A stretch of DNA of 64,000 nt from Rubricella aquisinus (GCF_014199445.1 NZ_JACIJS010000001.1:506940-570939); one strand, 5' to 3'. Counted from the stretch's first letter, positions 36,667 to 45,762 are shown. Notes: generated from the letters alone by a model not told the origin. Translations and numbers: made by a program.

Positions 36667-37322
36667 AACCCATCATCCTCCTCAATCCCAACTCCTCAGA
36701 ACAGGTGACAGAAGGGATCGACGCGGCGGTCGATCCCTTGCGTGCGCTGGGCGTGCCGATCCAATGCGTGACACTTAAGGACGGCCCACCGGGGATTGAG
36801 ACGCAGGCGCAGGCAGACCGGGTCATCGCCCCGATGCTCGACTTGGCGGCGGGGATTGAGGCATCCGCCTTTGTCGTGGCCTGTTTCGGAGATCCGGGTC
36901 TGCATGCGATGCGGGATGAGATGACCGTGCCCGTTCTGGGCATTCAGGAATGCGCGGTGATGCAGGCACTGACCGTGGGCCAACGGTTTGGCGTGATTGC
37001 GATCCTTGAGCGGTCGGTGCCGCGCCATTATCGGGCGTTCGGGGCGATGGGCGTGCTGGACCGGCTGGTCGGGGATTACCCGCTGGATTTGACCGTGGCC
37101 GAATTGGCCGACGCGGATCGCACCGTGGCCCGCATGGCGGAGGTCGGGCAAAGGCTGCGCGCGGATGGCGCGAACAGCATCATCATGGGATGCGCCGGAA
37201 TGGCCCGGTATCGCGCCCAGCTTGAACAGGATATTGGCCTGCCGGTGATTGAGCCGTGTCAGGCCGCAGTTGGCATGGCGATCACGCGTGTGACGCTGAT
37301 GGGAGGAGTTCAGAATGCTTGA
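36663..37322 (+). CDS. Aspartate/glutamate (hydantoin) racemase family
   Basis: 219-residue cofactor-independent racemase with MKPIILLNPNSSEQVTEGID and the two cysteine signatures VVACFGDPGLHAM and GCAGMARY. The family includes hydantoin racemase, Asp/Glu racemase and arylmalonate decarboxylase. Next to a hydantoinase it would interconvert 5-substituted hydantoin enantiomers. It overlaps the VOC gene by ATGA and the DapA-like gene by eight bases. Confidence 0.87.
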   Translation: MKPIILLNPNSSEQVTEGIDAAVDPLRALGVPIQCVTLKDGPPGIETQAQADRVIAPMLDLAAGIEASAFVVACFGDPGLHAMRDEMTVPVLGIQECAVMQALTVGQRFGVIAILERSVPRHYRAFGAMGVLDRLVGDYPLDLTVAELADADRTVARMAEVGQRLRADGANSIIMGCAGMARYRAQLEQDIGLPVIEPCQAAVGMAITRVTLMGGVQNA

Positions 37323-38229
37323 TGAAACTGCAAAGGGCGTATTTACCATCGCCGTGACCCCGTTCACATCCGATGGTGCGCTGGATCTGGATAGCGTGGA
37401 TCGGATGACCGATTTCTATCTGGAAAAGGGCGCGACCGGGCTCACTGTGCTTGGCATGATGGGCGAAGCGGGGAAGCTGACGGCAGAGGAATCGCTGAGC
37501 GTGGTCAAGCGCGTGGTCGCGCGCGCAGACGTTCCGGTCGTGGTGGGCGTGTCCTCCCCCGGGTTTGCGTCGATGACGGCCCTGTCGGACTCGGTGATGG
37601 AGGTAGGTGCGGCTGGCGTCATGATCGCCCCGCCCGGCAGCGTCCGCACCGATGATCAGATTGTCACGTACTACCAGAACGCGGCAAAGGCCGTGGGCGA
37701 TGCCCCATGGGTGTTGCAGGATTTCCCGCTTGTCACCGGCGTGCAGATCGCGCCGAAAGTGATCCTGAAAATCGTGGAGGAGTGTCCGAAATGCGTGATG
37801 CTCAAACATGAGGATTGGCCCGGTCTGGAAAAGATCAGCGCCCTGCGCAAAGCCTCGGATGAGGGCGCGCGCCGCATCTCCATTTTGTGTGGCAATGGCG
37901 CGCTGTTCCTGCCCGAAGAGATGGCGCGCGGCGCGGATGGCGCGATGACCGGCTTTGCCTATCCTGAGATGATGGCGCAGATCGTCGAGGCTGCGAATGC
38001 GGGCGATATGGACCGCGCGCGGGATATCTTTGACGCGTATCTGCCGATGGTCCGGTATGAAAGCCAGCCGGGTCTGGGCCTTGCGATTCGCAAATATACG
38101 CTGGCCAAACGGGGCGCGATTGCAGATGGCGCGCTGCGCGCACCGGGGCCGAAACTCTCCGCCGCCACAATCGCGGAGATCGAGGCGCTGGCCACGCGGC
38201 AGGAGCGGGCCTTGGCGCGGTTGGGGTAG
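37315..38229 (+). CDS. Dihydrodipicolinate synthase (DapA) family aldolase
   Basis: 304-residue (beta/alpha)8 protein with a candidate Schiff-base lysine, K164 in VMLKHEDWPG. GTTGE of true DHDPS is GMMGE at 47-51, and the YNxP tyrosine motif is LQDFP at 134-138, with no tyrosine. It is therefore probably not lysine biosynthesis but a catabolic aldolase, dehydratase or lyase of the family, as its operon suggests. Substrate not assignable. Confidence 0.82.
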   Translation: MLDETAKGVFTIAVTPFTSDGALDLDSVDRMTDFYLEKGATGLTVLGMMGEAGKLTAEESLSVVKRVVARADVPVVVGVSSPGFASMTALSDSVMEVGAAGVMIAPPGSVRTDDQIVTYYQNAAKAVGDAPWVLQDFPLVTGVQIAPKVILKIVEECPKCVMLKHEDWPGLEKISALRKASDEGARRISILCGNGALFLPEEMARGADGAMTGFAYPEMMAQIVEAANAGDMDRARDIFDAYLPMVRYESQPGLGLAIRKYTLAKRGAIADGALRAPGPKLSAATIAEIEALATRQERALARLG

Positions 38230-38310
38230 CGCGGAAACCGCTCCAAGCGGGCGGATTGCATACGCGTGCAAAATTGGCTTACGCTTCCCAAAAACACCGG
38301 GGAGCGTATC

Positions 38311-39063
38311 ATGACCACGAATGCCGAATTCAAAACCAAAGTCACAAGCGGCGTGCCGGTCATCGGGGCGTTCATCAAAACCCCTCATCCGATCATTATC
38401 GAGGTGATGGCGCTCGCCGGGTACGACTTTCTGGTGCTGGATGCGGAACATGCGCCGTTTGACCGCACAACACTGGATACATGCCTGATTGCGGGCCGTG
38501 CGGCGGGTATTCCGTGCATCGTGCGGGTGCCGGTGGGGCAGACGCCATGGATTCTCAACACGCTGGATGCGGGGGCTGCGGGGATCATGGTGCCGCATGT
38601 CGTGACCGCCGATCAAGCAGAGGCGCTGGTGCGGGAGGTCCGGTATGGCCCCGGCGGGCGCGGTTTTGCCGGAACAACCCGCGCGGCGGAATATGCCACG
38701 CGATCCCTCACGGCGCATAAGGACAGCCCCCTCGCGGAAGTCACGTTGATGGCCCAGATCGAAGACCCCGAAGGGGTCGATAATCACGCGGCGATTGCAG
38801 CGGTTGAGGGTATTGATGCGCTGTTCGTGGGGCGGGCCGATCTGGCGGTTTCCTATGAGTATGACGACTTCTTCGCACCCGAAGTTGGCGATATGACGGA
38901 AACGATTCTAGGGGCCAATGGGGCCGCGACGGGCCTTTATTGTGCGCCGGGTGAGGATACCAGCCGCTGGCGCCGTGCTGGGGCAAACGTGTTTGTTGTG
39001 GGGTCGGAGCATACGTTGATCGCATCCGCTGGCAGCGCTTTAACCAAAGAATTCAAAGGCTAA
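38311..39063 (+). CDS. HpcH/HpaI-type aldolase
   Basis: 250-residue class II pyruvate aldolase related to 2,4-dihydroxyhept-2-enedioate aldolase. Marks are GAFIKTPHPIIIEVMALAGYD, LVLDAEHAPFD and AAGIMVPHVV, with MAQIEDPEGVDN and GRADLAVS (metal ligand E). The ATG at 38311 with GGGGAG upstream is preferred over one at 38266. It is 81 bases from the DapA-like gene, so may be transcribed with the cluster or on its own. Confidence 0.85.
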   Translation: MTTNAEFKTKVTSGVPVIGAFIKTPHPIIIEVMALAGYDFLVLDAEHAPFDRTTLDTCLIAGRAAGIPCIVRVPVGQTPWILNTLDAGAAGIMVPHVVTADQAEALVREVRYGPGGRGFAGTTRAAEYATRSLTAHKDSPLAEVTLMAQIEDPEGVDNHAAIAAVEGIDALFVGRADLAVSYEYDDFFAPEVGDMTETILGANGAATGLYCAPGEDTSRWRRAGANVFVVGSEHTLIASAGSALTKEFKG

Positions 39064-39137
39064 GAACACATCTTCCTGCACTGGGGATAGATGCGCGATC
39101 AATCAAGGTCGCGCATGGAAACGATGTGTTTCCTTGA

Positions 39138-39191
39138 TAAACTAAACCGTACAGTTCATATATGAACGGCGAACCAAACGGTTCAGTTTAA
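39138..39191. promoter_or_regulatory. Two opposed TetR-type operator repeats before the secreted mini-protein
   Basis: TAAACTAAACCGT runs from 39138. The minus strand from 39191 reads TTAAACTGAACCGTT, a near copy in the opposite direction. Between them lies a perfect palindrome, GTTCATATATGAAC (39154-39167). A related copy is found before tetR (39507-39529). A promoter-like TTGATA at 39134 overlaps. Confidence 0.55.
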
Positions 39192-39207
39192 CAAAAGGAG
39201 ATACCCC

Positions 39208-39414
39208 ATGACTTCCCTTTCCAAAGCGACTGCAATCCTTGCCACGGCTGCCTTTGCCGCCACTCTTGTTCCCTCCATCGCAAGCGCACAGGCCATGGGC
39301 CGGGACTCAGCGAGCTGCACACAGTTGGAGATGTCCGTGCAGGTGACCGGCGCGGAGTGCGGGACGCTTTCCCTTGCGGAACTCGCAGCACGCAAGATCG
39401 CACTCGACAACTGA
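39208..39414 (+). CDS. Small secreted protein, unknown
   Basis: 68 residues. A signal peptide (about 27 residues, VPSIASAQA near the cut) leaves a mature chain of some 40 residues with two cysteines, in SASCTQLEMS and GAECGTLSL. AAAGGAG precedes the ATG at seven bases. It is followed by a clear terminator and flanked by operator-like repeats that also sit before a tetR gene. I do not recognise the family. Two cysteines could form a disulfide. Confidence 0.65.
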   Translation: MTSLSKATAILATAAFAATLVPSIASAQAMGRDSASCTQLEMSVQVTGAECGTLSLAELAARKIALDN

Positions 39415-39448
39415 TCTCGATCTGCTTCCCAACCGACTATCCGACCCA

Positions 39449-39477
39449 GCCGGGCGCCTGACGGTGCCCGGCCTTTT
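39449..39477 (+). terminator. Rho-independent terminator of the mini-protein gene
   Basis: Ten-base stem GCCGGGCGCC / GGTGCCCGGC with a TGAC loop (39449-39472), one wobble pair, followed by CTTTT. Confidence 0.85.
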
Positions 39478-39506
39478 CATGAGGTGGGAGAAGGCTTGCC
39501 CCATGC

Positions 39507-39529
39507 TGAACTGAACAGTACGGTGTTCA
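39507..39529. promoter_or_regulatory. Operator-like repeat before tetR
   Basis: TGAACTGAACAGTACGGT matches, with few changes, the TAAACTRAACCGT repeats found before the secreted mini-protein. It lies 44 bases before the tetR start. Together they suggest one TetR protein controls both. Confidence 0.5.
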
Positions 39530-39573
39530 CCTAGGCGTGATCGCGTCAGCCCAAGCAACAAATTCCAAAGGCC

Positions 39574-40203
39574 ATGACCGCAACCGACACCGATATCGAA
39601 AAGCCAAAAGGCCGCAAACACGATCAGGTGATTGCCGGCGCGCGTCAGGTGTTCATGGAGCAGGGGTTCGAGGGTGCCAGCGTCGATGACATCGCGCGGG
39701 TCGCCAATGTGTCCAAGGCCACGCTATACAGCTATTTCCCGGATAAACGCCTGTTGTTCATCGCAGTGCTGAAGGAGGAATGCGCCCGGCAGGCGCAACT
39801 GACCTTTGCCGTGGATGACAACGTGAAACCGTCTGCCGCCCTGTTGCAGGAGGCAAAACGCTTCGTCCGGTTTCTGGCTTCCCCCATCGCGCTCAATATG
39901 TTTCGGGTGGTGATCGCGGAAAGCCAGCGTTTTCCCGAGATCGGACATGAGTTCTACAGATCCGGCCCGGGCCGATCCCGCCAGCGGATGATCGAATATT
40001 TCGACGCCGCGATAGAGCGTGGGGAGTTAGCGATTGACGATTGTGCCGTCGCGGCAGACCAGTTTGCCGAGCTTTGCAAATCCGATTGCTTCTACAAGAT
40101 CATGCTCAACATGAGCGATGGCATGACAGAGGTCGAAATGGACCAGATCGCCCATGAGGCGGTCAAAACGTTTCTGGCACGCTACGGCACGGACCTGTCG
40201 TAG
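39574..40203 (+). CDS. TetR/AcrR family transcriptional regulator
   Basis: 209 residues. The N-terminal helix-turn-helix is in GARQVFMEQGFEGASVDDIA and ANVSKATLYSYFPDKRLLF. The C-terminal half resembles TetR proteins of the AefR type (RVVIAESQRFPEIGHEFYRS). No permease or enzyme target lies next to it, only the 68-residue secreted protein, whose upstream region has matching repeats. Ligand unknown. Confidence 0.9.
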   Translation: MTATDTDIEKPKGRKHDQVIAGARQVFMEQGFEGASVDDIARVANVSKATLYSYFPDKRLLFIAVLKEECARQAQLTFAVDDNVKPSAALLQEAKRFVRFLASPIALNMFRVVIAESQRFPEIGHEFYRSGPGRSRQRMIEYFDAAIERGELAIDDCAVAADQFAELCKSDCFYKIMLNMSDGMTEVEMDQIAHEAVKTFLARYGTDLS

Positions 40204-40307
40204 CTTTAACGCTTTATTCACTCATAACTCACGGCACCCAAGCGGCCCCATAGCCTAGGCTCGTGGCGCGCGACCGTCGCGCTGACCCACAAGAAGGAGC
40301 GTTTGTT

Positions 40308-40625
40308 ATGGGAAGTGTGAGTTTCACGATTGATGCCAGAAATTCTGGCGGTGTCGAGGTGTCGTTCAGGTCAAACACCTCGTCCGGTACGTTGTATTTC
40401 GACGGGATGGCCAGCCCCGGCAATCCGGCCAACTACACCAATAATGAGCTGCCCTCTGGCCCCTATGCCTTCCAGATCCGCAATCAGGATGGGTTTCAGA
40501 ATATCAGCACCCATGTCAGCCCCAACAGCCTGACGGTGGACGGCAAGCCCGTTGAGTTTCAATTCGTCACCCATGCCGAGGATGAGGACCATTTCGATCA
40601 GATGGTCCTGTATTTCGACCTTTAG
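40308..40625 (+). CDS. Unrecognised 105-residue protein
   Basis: No family recognised. No signal peptide or membrane segment. The sequence has alternating polar/hydrophobic stretches and glycines/asparagines (VSFTIDARNSGGVEVSFRS, PSGPYAFQIRNQDGF, VEFQFVTHAED), suggesting a beta-sandwich fold. GAAGGAG precedes the ATG at 40308 by about 8 bases. Located between tetR and the formaldehyde dehydrogenase gene, with over 100 bases to each. An in-frame ATG-less extension to 40263 is possible but lacks support. Confidence 0.6.
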   Translation: MGSVSFTIDARNSGGVEVSFRSNTSSGTLYFDGMASPGNPANYTNNELPSGPYAFQIRNQDGFQNISTHVSPNSLTVDGKPVEFQFVTHAEDEDHFDQMVLYFDL

Positions 40626-40734
40626 CATCGCAAGCATCAGGGTGGCGGGAATGGCTCGTGACCCTGATCGCCGCTTGCGCCATGCGCGCAAATCCCCCAC
40701 GCTACATTCAAAAGTGACTTAGGGGAGACGATCC

Positions 40735-41847
40735 ATGCGTACACGCGCCGCCGTGGCCTATCAGGCCGGAAAACCGCTTGAAGTGACCGAAGTGAACCTT
40801 GACGGCCCGCGCGCCGGTGAGGTGCTGGTCGAGATTATGGCGACGGGTATCTGTCACACGGATGAATTCACCCGCTCTGGCGCTGACCCGGAAGGGCTGT
40901 TTCCTGCGATCCTTGGTCATGAGGGTGCGGGCATCGTGCGGGAGGTCGGCCCCGGTGTGACCTCCCTTGAGGTGGGTGATCACGTTATTCCGCTCTATAC
41001 GCCTGAATGTCGGGAATGCGATTACTGCCTGCATCCCAAAACGAACCTCTGCCAATCGATCCGGGAGACGCAGGGCAAAGGCGTGATGCCCGATGGCACC
41101 AGCCGCTTTACCACGCTCGATGGTGATCCGATCCACCACTATATGGGCACCTCCACCTTCTCCAACTTTACGGTGATGCCAGAGATTGCTGCGGCCAAGA
41201 TTCGCAAGGACGCGCCGTTTGATATGGTCTGCTATATCGGTTGCGGTGTGACGACCGGGATCGGTGCAGTGATCAACACCGCCAAGGTCGAAATCGGCAG
41301 CCGTGCGATTGTATTCGGGCTGGGCGGTATTGGCCTCAACGTCATTCAGGGCCTGCGCCTTGCAGGTGCGGATCAGATCGTCGGCGTGGACATCAATCCC
41401 GGCAAGGTTGAGATGGCGACACGCTTTGGCATGACCGATTACGTCAACCCGACGGAAGTAGAGGGCGATCTGGTGCCCTACCTCGTGGCGCTGACGAAAG
41501 GGGGCGCGGATTACACGTTCGACGCGACGGGCAATGTGCAGGTGATGCGCGCGGCCCTCGAATCCGCACATAAGGGCTGGGGCGAATCGATCATCATCGG
41601 CGTGGCGCCAGCCGGGGCGGAAATCAGCACGCGCCCCTTCCAGCTTGTCACCGGGCGAAGCTGGCGCGGCACGGCCTTTGGCGGCGCGCGGGGCCGGACG
41701 GACGTGCCAAAGATCGTGGATTGGTACATGGACGGCAAGATTGAGATTGATCCGATGATCACCCACAAGCTCAAGCTGGAGGAGATCAACACCGGCTTTG
41801 ATCTGATGCATGAGGGCAAATCCATCCGCGCAGTCGTGGAGTTCTGA
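40735..41847 (+). CDS. frmA: S-(hydroxymethyl)glutathione dehydrogenase (class III alcohol dehydrogenase)
   Basis: 370-residue zinc enzyme oxidising S-hydroxymethylglutathione (formaldehyde adduct) to S-formylglutathione, and also acting on S-nitrosoglutathione. Catalytic zinc ligands are in TGICHTDEF and GHEGAGIV; the structural zinc has the four-cysteine run PECRECDYCLHPKTNLC. The NAD domain contains VFGLGGIGLNVIQGLRLAGA. Length matches the family. GGGGAGA upstream of the ATG. Confidence 0.95.
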   Translation: MRTRAAVAYQAGKPLEVTEVNLDGPRAGEVLVEIMATGICHTDEFTRSGADPEGLFPAILGHEGAGIVREVGPGVTSLEVGDHVIPLYTPECRECDYCLHPKTNLCQSIRETQGKGVMPDGTSRFTTLDGDPIHHYMGTSTFSNFTVMPEIAAAKIRKDAPFDMVCYIGCGVTTGIGAVINTAKVEIGSRAIVFGLGGIGLNVIQGLRLAGADQIVGVDINPGKVEMATRFGMTDYVNPTEVEGDLVPYLVALTKGGADYTFDATGNVQVMRAALESAHKGWGESIIIGVAPAGAEISTRPFQLVTGRSWRGTAFGGARGRTDVPKIVDWYMDGKIEIDPMITHKLKLEEINTGFDLMHEGKSIRAVVEF

Positions 41848-41869
41848 TGCGGCAAAAGCAGCCCTCCCG

Positions 41870-42604
41870 ATGACCACCGCCTATGCCATTGGCGATGTCC
41901 ATGGCCACCTTGATAAGCTGCGCGCGGCCCATGACCTGATCGCGGCGGACCGGGATCGGACGGGCAATGATGCGCCCGTGATCCATCTGGGCGATCTGGT
42001 GGATCGCGGGCCGCACAGTGCCGAGGTGATGGATTACGTCATCGAAACCGTGGCCCGCGATCCGCGCAATCGGGTGATCCTTGGCAATCATGACCGGATG
42101 TTCGCGTGGTTTCTGGAGGATCAGCCGCGCCATGATCCGAAGCTTTTCGAGGGCCTTTCATGGCTGCACCAGCGGCTTGGCGGTCAGATGACCCTTGCTT
42201 CCTATGGCATTGATCCGACCGGTCCGCCGGAAGATGTGCACCGGGAGGCGCGGGCGCGCGTTCCCCAGTCTCATGTGAACTTCATCCGTGAGCGCCCCCT
42301 GACGCAGGCCATGGGAGAGCTTTTCTTTGTCCATGCCGGGTTGCGGTCGGGTGTGCCGATCCCGGAGCAGACGGTCGAGGATATGCTCTGGATCAGGGAG
42401 GATTTCCTGATGGACACCCATGATCATGGGCCGGTCGTGGTGCATGGGCATACACCTGTGGAGGAGGTTGTGCACCATGGCACGCGCATCGGGCTTGATA
42501 CCGGGGCGGCGTTTGGCGGGCCGCTCAGTCCCGTGGTGTTTGAAGGTCGGGCTGCGTTTCTGCTGACCCCGACAGGTCGGGCGCCGGTTCCGTCTGCGCG
42601 TTAG
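41870..42604 (+). CDS. Metallophosphoesterase (Ser/Thr phosphatase / ApaH-like)
   Basis: 244-residue calcineurin-like phosphoesterase with all family motifs: GDVHGHLDKL, GDLVDRGP, LGNHDRM, VHAGLR and VHGHTP. Close to bacterial PrpA/ApaH type enzymes acting on phosphoproteins or dinucleotide polyphosphates. The ATG at 41870 is 22 bases after frmA. Its last 80 bases overlap the 3' end of the convergent yihY gene. Confidence 0.85.
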   Translation: MTTAYAIGDVHGHLDKLRAAHDLIAADRDRTGNDAPVIHLGDLVDRGPHSAEVMDYVIETVARDPRNRVILGNHDRMFAWFLEDQPRHDPKLFEGLSWLHQRLGGQMTLASYGIDPTGPPEDVHREARARVPQSHVNFIRERPLTQAMGELFFVHAGLRSGVPIPEQTVEDMLWIREDFLMDTHDHGPVVVHGHTPVEEVVHHGTRIGLDTGAAFGGPLSPVVFEGRAAFLLTPTGRAPVPSAR

Positions 42605-43469
42605 ATTTGCGCACCGTTGCAATCTCCACGTCCAGAGCCGCGCCCAGCAACACGGCAAACGCGCTGACGAAAAACCACATGATGAGCGCGATAACCGCCC
42701 CGAGAGAGCCGTAAACCTCGTTATAATTCCCGAAATTCGACAGGTATTGCGAAAACGCGATGGAGCCCGCGATCCAAAGCAGGCTCGCCATGACCGCGCC
42801 ATGGGTGATCCACACATCTGAGGCACGATGCGCGCGGCGCGGTCCGAACTGGTAGAGCGCCCCGATCCCCACGATGATCGCCGTGATCGCGACGGCCCAG
42901 CGCACCAATTGCACCGCCAATTCCGCAAACGGGCCAAGTGCGAGAAAGGCCAGAACCGCAGGCGTGATCACAACAGCGGCCAAGGCGATCAGCACCACGC
43001 CGACCAACAGCCCTGTGAGCATAAACGCGATGGCCAGATGCGCGAAAAAGTGGCGTCGCTCCGCCCCGCCATGGACAATCGCCACCCCGTCGATCAGCGC
43101 GGCCACACCCGCCCTTGCGGACCACATCGCAAAGGCCAGACCAATCAGCCCGGCCAGCCCGGAATTCCCCTGCTCGCTCAGCAGGATGCGCACCATCTGC
43201 GCGGTCAGGAGATCATGCACCTCCTCCGGCACGAACGCGGCGAGCATCGCGATATGATCAAGGATCACCGCCGGATCCGCCACATAGCTGTAGATCGCGA
43301 TCACGGCACCGATTGCGGGAAACACCGCGAGCATCGCGAAAAAGGCGATCCCGGCAGAGATCAGGTTGAGCCTGTTCTGCCCGATGGACGCCGCGACGCG
43401 GGCGATCACCACCCGCCATTCGCGCCACCCTAATCCAGCCAGTGGTTCAGGCCGCGGCATGGTCCGCAA
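42525..43469 (-). CDS. YihY/BrkB family membrane protein
   Basis: 314 residues with about six hydrophobic segments (first near 30-60), opening in the conserved GLGWREWRVVIARVAASIGQ and NLISAGIAFFAMLAVFPAIG. Role of YihY proteins is not settled (first described as RNase BN by mistake). Its start overlaps the argE stop by 23 bases and its 3' end overlaps the metallophosphoesterase gene by 80 bases on the opposite strand. The C-terminal tail is polar and low-complexity. Confidence 0.86.
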   Translation of the reverse strand: MRTMPRPEPLAGLGWREWRVVIARVAASIGQNRLNLISAGIAFFAMLAVFPAIGAVIAIYSYVADPAVILDHIAMLAAFVPEEVHDLLTAQMVRILLSEQGNSGLAGLIGLAFAMWSARAGVAALIDGVAIVHGGAERRHFFAHLAIAFMLTGLLVGVVLIALAAVVITPAVLAFLALGPFAELAVQLVRWAVAITAIIVGIGALYQFGPRRAHRASDVWITHGAVMASLLWIAGSIAFSQYLSNFGNYNEVYGSLGAVIALIMWFFVSAFAVLLGAALDVEIATVRKSNAQTEPAPDLSGSAETQPDLQTPRD

Positions 43470-44613
43470 TCAGACGCCGGATAAACGTCTCTCCCGCATC
43501 AAGCTGAGATATCTCTATGAATTCGTTGGGCTGGTGGGCCTGTGCGATATCGCCCGGGCCGCAGACCACGGTCGAAAAGCCCCGCTCCTGAAATTGCCCG
43601 GCTTCGGTGCCATAGGCGACGCGGGTGTCAGTGTTATCCCCCGTGAGCCGCCGGGCGAGTGGCTCCGCCGCGCCGTTTTCTTCGGGCGCGCAGCCCTCGA
43701 CCATGGCGACGATATCGACGTCGATGCGGGCCTCTGGGCGGATAGCTTGAATCTCGGCCTCCATCCGGGCGACTTCTGCCTGATAACGCATCAGCCAATC
43801 GGACAGCCGCTCTGACGGGACGGTGCGAATGTCGGTCATGAATTCGCAGTGTTTCGCGGTGATGTTATGCGCCGTGCCGCCCGCGATCGTGCCTGCGTGC
43901 AGCGTGGTGTAGGGCGGAATGAACCCCTCATTGCGGGCATCGAACGGCGCGGCGCGGTTTTCCGCCATTCGCGCATCAAGCCAGCAGATCAGCTTTGCCG
44001 CGACCATGACCGCCGGCACGCCCTGATCCACCATCGACGAATGGACCTCATATCCATGCACCGTGGTGTTGACCGCTAAACAGCCCTTATGCCCTGTCAC
44101 AACCTTCATCATCGTCGGCTCCCCAACGATACAAGCGGCGGCGGGCGGTAATTGTTCCCTCATATGGTCGATCATCGGCGGTGCGCCGGTGCAGCCGACC
44201 TCCTCATCATAGGAAATCGCGATCTGGATCGGGCGTTTCAGACCGGCCTTAAGCATGTCAGGGACGAGCGCGAGGGCGGTGGCGACAAAGCCTTTCATGT
44301 CGCAAGAGCCACGGCCATAGAGCCGCCCATCCCGCTCAACCAAGGTCCATGGATCGGTGTCCCATGCCTGTCCTTCGACGGGCACGACATCGGAATGCCC
44401 TGACAGAATCGTCCCGCCCGCGACATCCGGCCCGATATGGGCGTAGAGGTTCGCTTTGTCCTCCGTCGGGTGGGGCACACGCGTTGCGGTGATGCCATGA
44501 TCCGCCAGATAGCTTTCCACGAATTCAATCAGCGGCAGGTTCGTCTGATCCGAGACGGTCGGAAAAGAGACCAGTTTTTCAAGCATTTCTTTTGGTGTGT
44601 AGGCCGTGGGCAT
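43447..44613 (-). CDS. argE: Acetylornithine deacetylase (ArgE) family, M20 peptidase fold
   Basis: 388-residue dinuclear-zinc deacylase that hydrolyses N2-acetylornithine to ornithine. Metal/catalytic motifs: LSGHSDVVPVEGQAWDTDPW, RGSCDMKGFVA and SYDEEVGCTGAPP. VAYGTEAGQFQERG is near the end. The ATG at 44613 (GAGGAGC upstream) begins the conserved sequence; a longer open frame upstream to 44844 is not coding. Divergent from the dpp transporter genes. Confidence 0.88.
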   Translation of the reverse strand: MPTAYTPKEMLEKLVSFPTVSDQTNLPLIEFVESYLADHGITATRVPHPTEDKANLYAHIGPDVAGGTILSGHSDVVPVEGQAWDTDPWTLVERDGRLYGRGSCDMKGFVATALALVPDMLKAGLKRPIQIAISYDEEVGCTGAPPMIDHMREQLPPAAACIVGEPTMMKVVTGHKGCLAVNTTVHGYEVHSSMVDQGVPAVMVAAKLICWLDARMAENRAAPFDARNEGFIPPYTTLHAGTIAGGTAHNITAKHCEFMTDIRTVPSERLSDWLMRYQAEVARMEAEIQAIRPEARIDVDIVAMVEGCAPEENGAAEPLARRLTGDNTDTRVAYGTEAGQFQERGFSTVVCGPGDIAQAHQPNEFIEISQLDAGETFIRRLIADHAAA

Positions 44614-44766
44614 CTTGCGCGCTCCTCGCGTTGATCTGATGCCAAGCTGCCCCCATGCGCGACGTAAGGTCAACGCCCGTTTACAGATTGCCAGAGGGAT
44701 AAGAGCCGTGTTTACTGATTTTAACAAACGGTCAAAAACGACCTGGCGTTCGACAGGGACGATTAT

Positions 44767-45762
44767 ATGCGCGATGAGATCGCTCCACTTCTTGATGTTG
44801 TGGATTTGCACACTGTGTTTCAGACCCGTGGCGGGGATGTCCACGCGGTCAATTCTGTGAGTTTTAGCGTGGCACCGGGCGAGTTGCTTGGCGTTGTGGG
44901 CGAAAGTGGCTCAGGGAAATCTGTGACGATGATGTCGCTGATGGGGCTTTTGCCCAGTTCGGCACGGGTCGAGGCGCAAGCGGTCAATTTCGAGGGGCGC
45001 AATATTCGCGATATGTCCGACGACGCGCTGCGTGTGCTGCGCGGGCGGGATGTGGGATTTGTGTTTCAGGATCCGATGACATCGCTCAATCCGGTGTTCA
45101 CGGTTGGGTATCAGTTGACCGAAGCGCTGCGCACGCATCTGGGGAAATCAAAGAAAGAGGCCCGCGCCCGCGCGGCAGAAATGCTGTCGCTGGTCGGTAT
45201 TCCCGATGCGAAAGCGCGGCTCAATGATTACCCACACCAGTTTTCGGGCGGGATGCGGCAGCGGGTGATGATCGCGATGGCGCTTGCCTGTGATCCGAAA
45301 CTCCTGATCGCGGATGAGCCGACGACCGCGCTGGATGTGACGATCCAGGCGCAAATTCTGGAATTGGTGAAGGGCCTTCGCCAGAAAATGGGCATGGGCA
45401 TCGTCTGGATCACCCATGACCTTGGCGTGGTGGCCGGGATCGCGGATCGGGTGATGGTGATGTATGGCGGGCAGATCGTGGAGCAGGCACCGGTCAAGGA
45501 GCTGTTCGCAAACCCACAGCATCCCTACACCATTGCGCTTTTGGAAACCCTGCCGAGCCTCACGGGAGAGCGGCCGGAGCGTCTGCGCTCCATCGACGGG
45601 CAACCGCCCATTTTGGGTGCAAAGCTGACCTCCTGCCCGTTTGCCGCGCGCTGCCGTCAGGTGATGGACCGTTGCCACCGCGAAAACCCCACCCGCCGGG
45701 AGGTGAAAGCAGGCCATGACGTCGCCTGCTGGTGGGACGCGACACAGGGGGGGGCTGCCTGA
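44767..45762 (+). CDS. dppD: Dipeptide/oligopeptide ABC transporter ATPase DppD/OppD
   Basis: 331-residue ATPase with Walker [15 protein letters not shown]-loop [12 protein letters not shown], signature [15 protein letters not shown], Walker [13 protein letters not shown] and a C-terminal oligopeptide-transport extension carrying cysteines ([14 protein letters not shown]) that is typical for DppD/OppD. First gene of the transporter operon and 153 bases from divergent argE. Next gene begins within its stop (TGATG). Confidence 0.93.
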   Translation: MRDEIAPLLDVVDLHTVFQTRGGDVHAVNSVSFSVAPGELLGVVGESGSGKSVTMMSLMGLLPSSARVEAQAVNFEGRNIRDMSDDALRVLRGRDVGFVFQDPMTSLNPVFTVGYQLTEALRTHLGKSKKEARARAAEMLSLVGIPDAKARLNDYPHQFSGGMRQRVMIAMALACDPKLLIADEPTTALDVTIQAQILELVKGLRQKMGMGIVWITHDLGVVAGIADRVMVMYGGQIVEQAPVKELFANPQHPYTIALLETLPSLTGERPERLRSIDGQPPILGAKLTSCPFAARCRQVMDRCHRENPTRREVKAGHDVACWWDATQGGAA

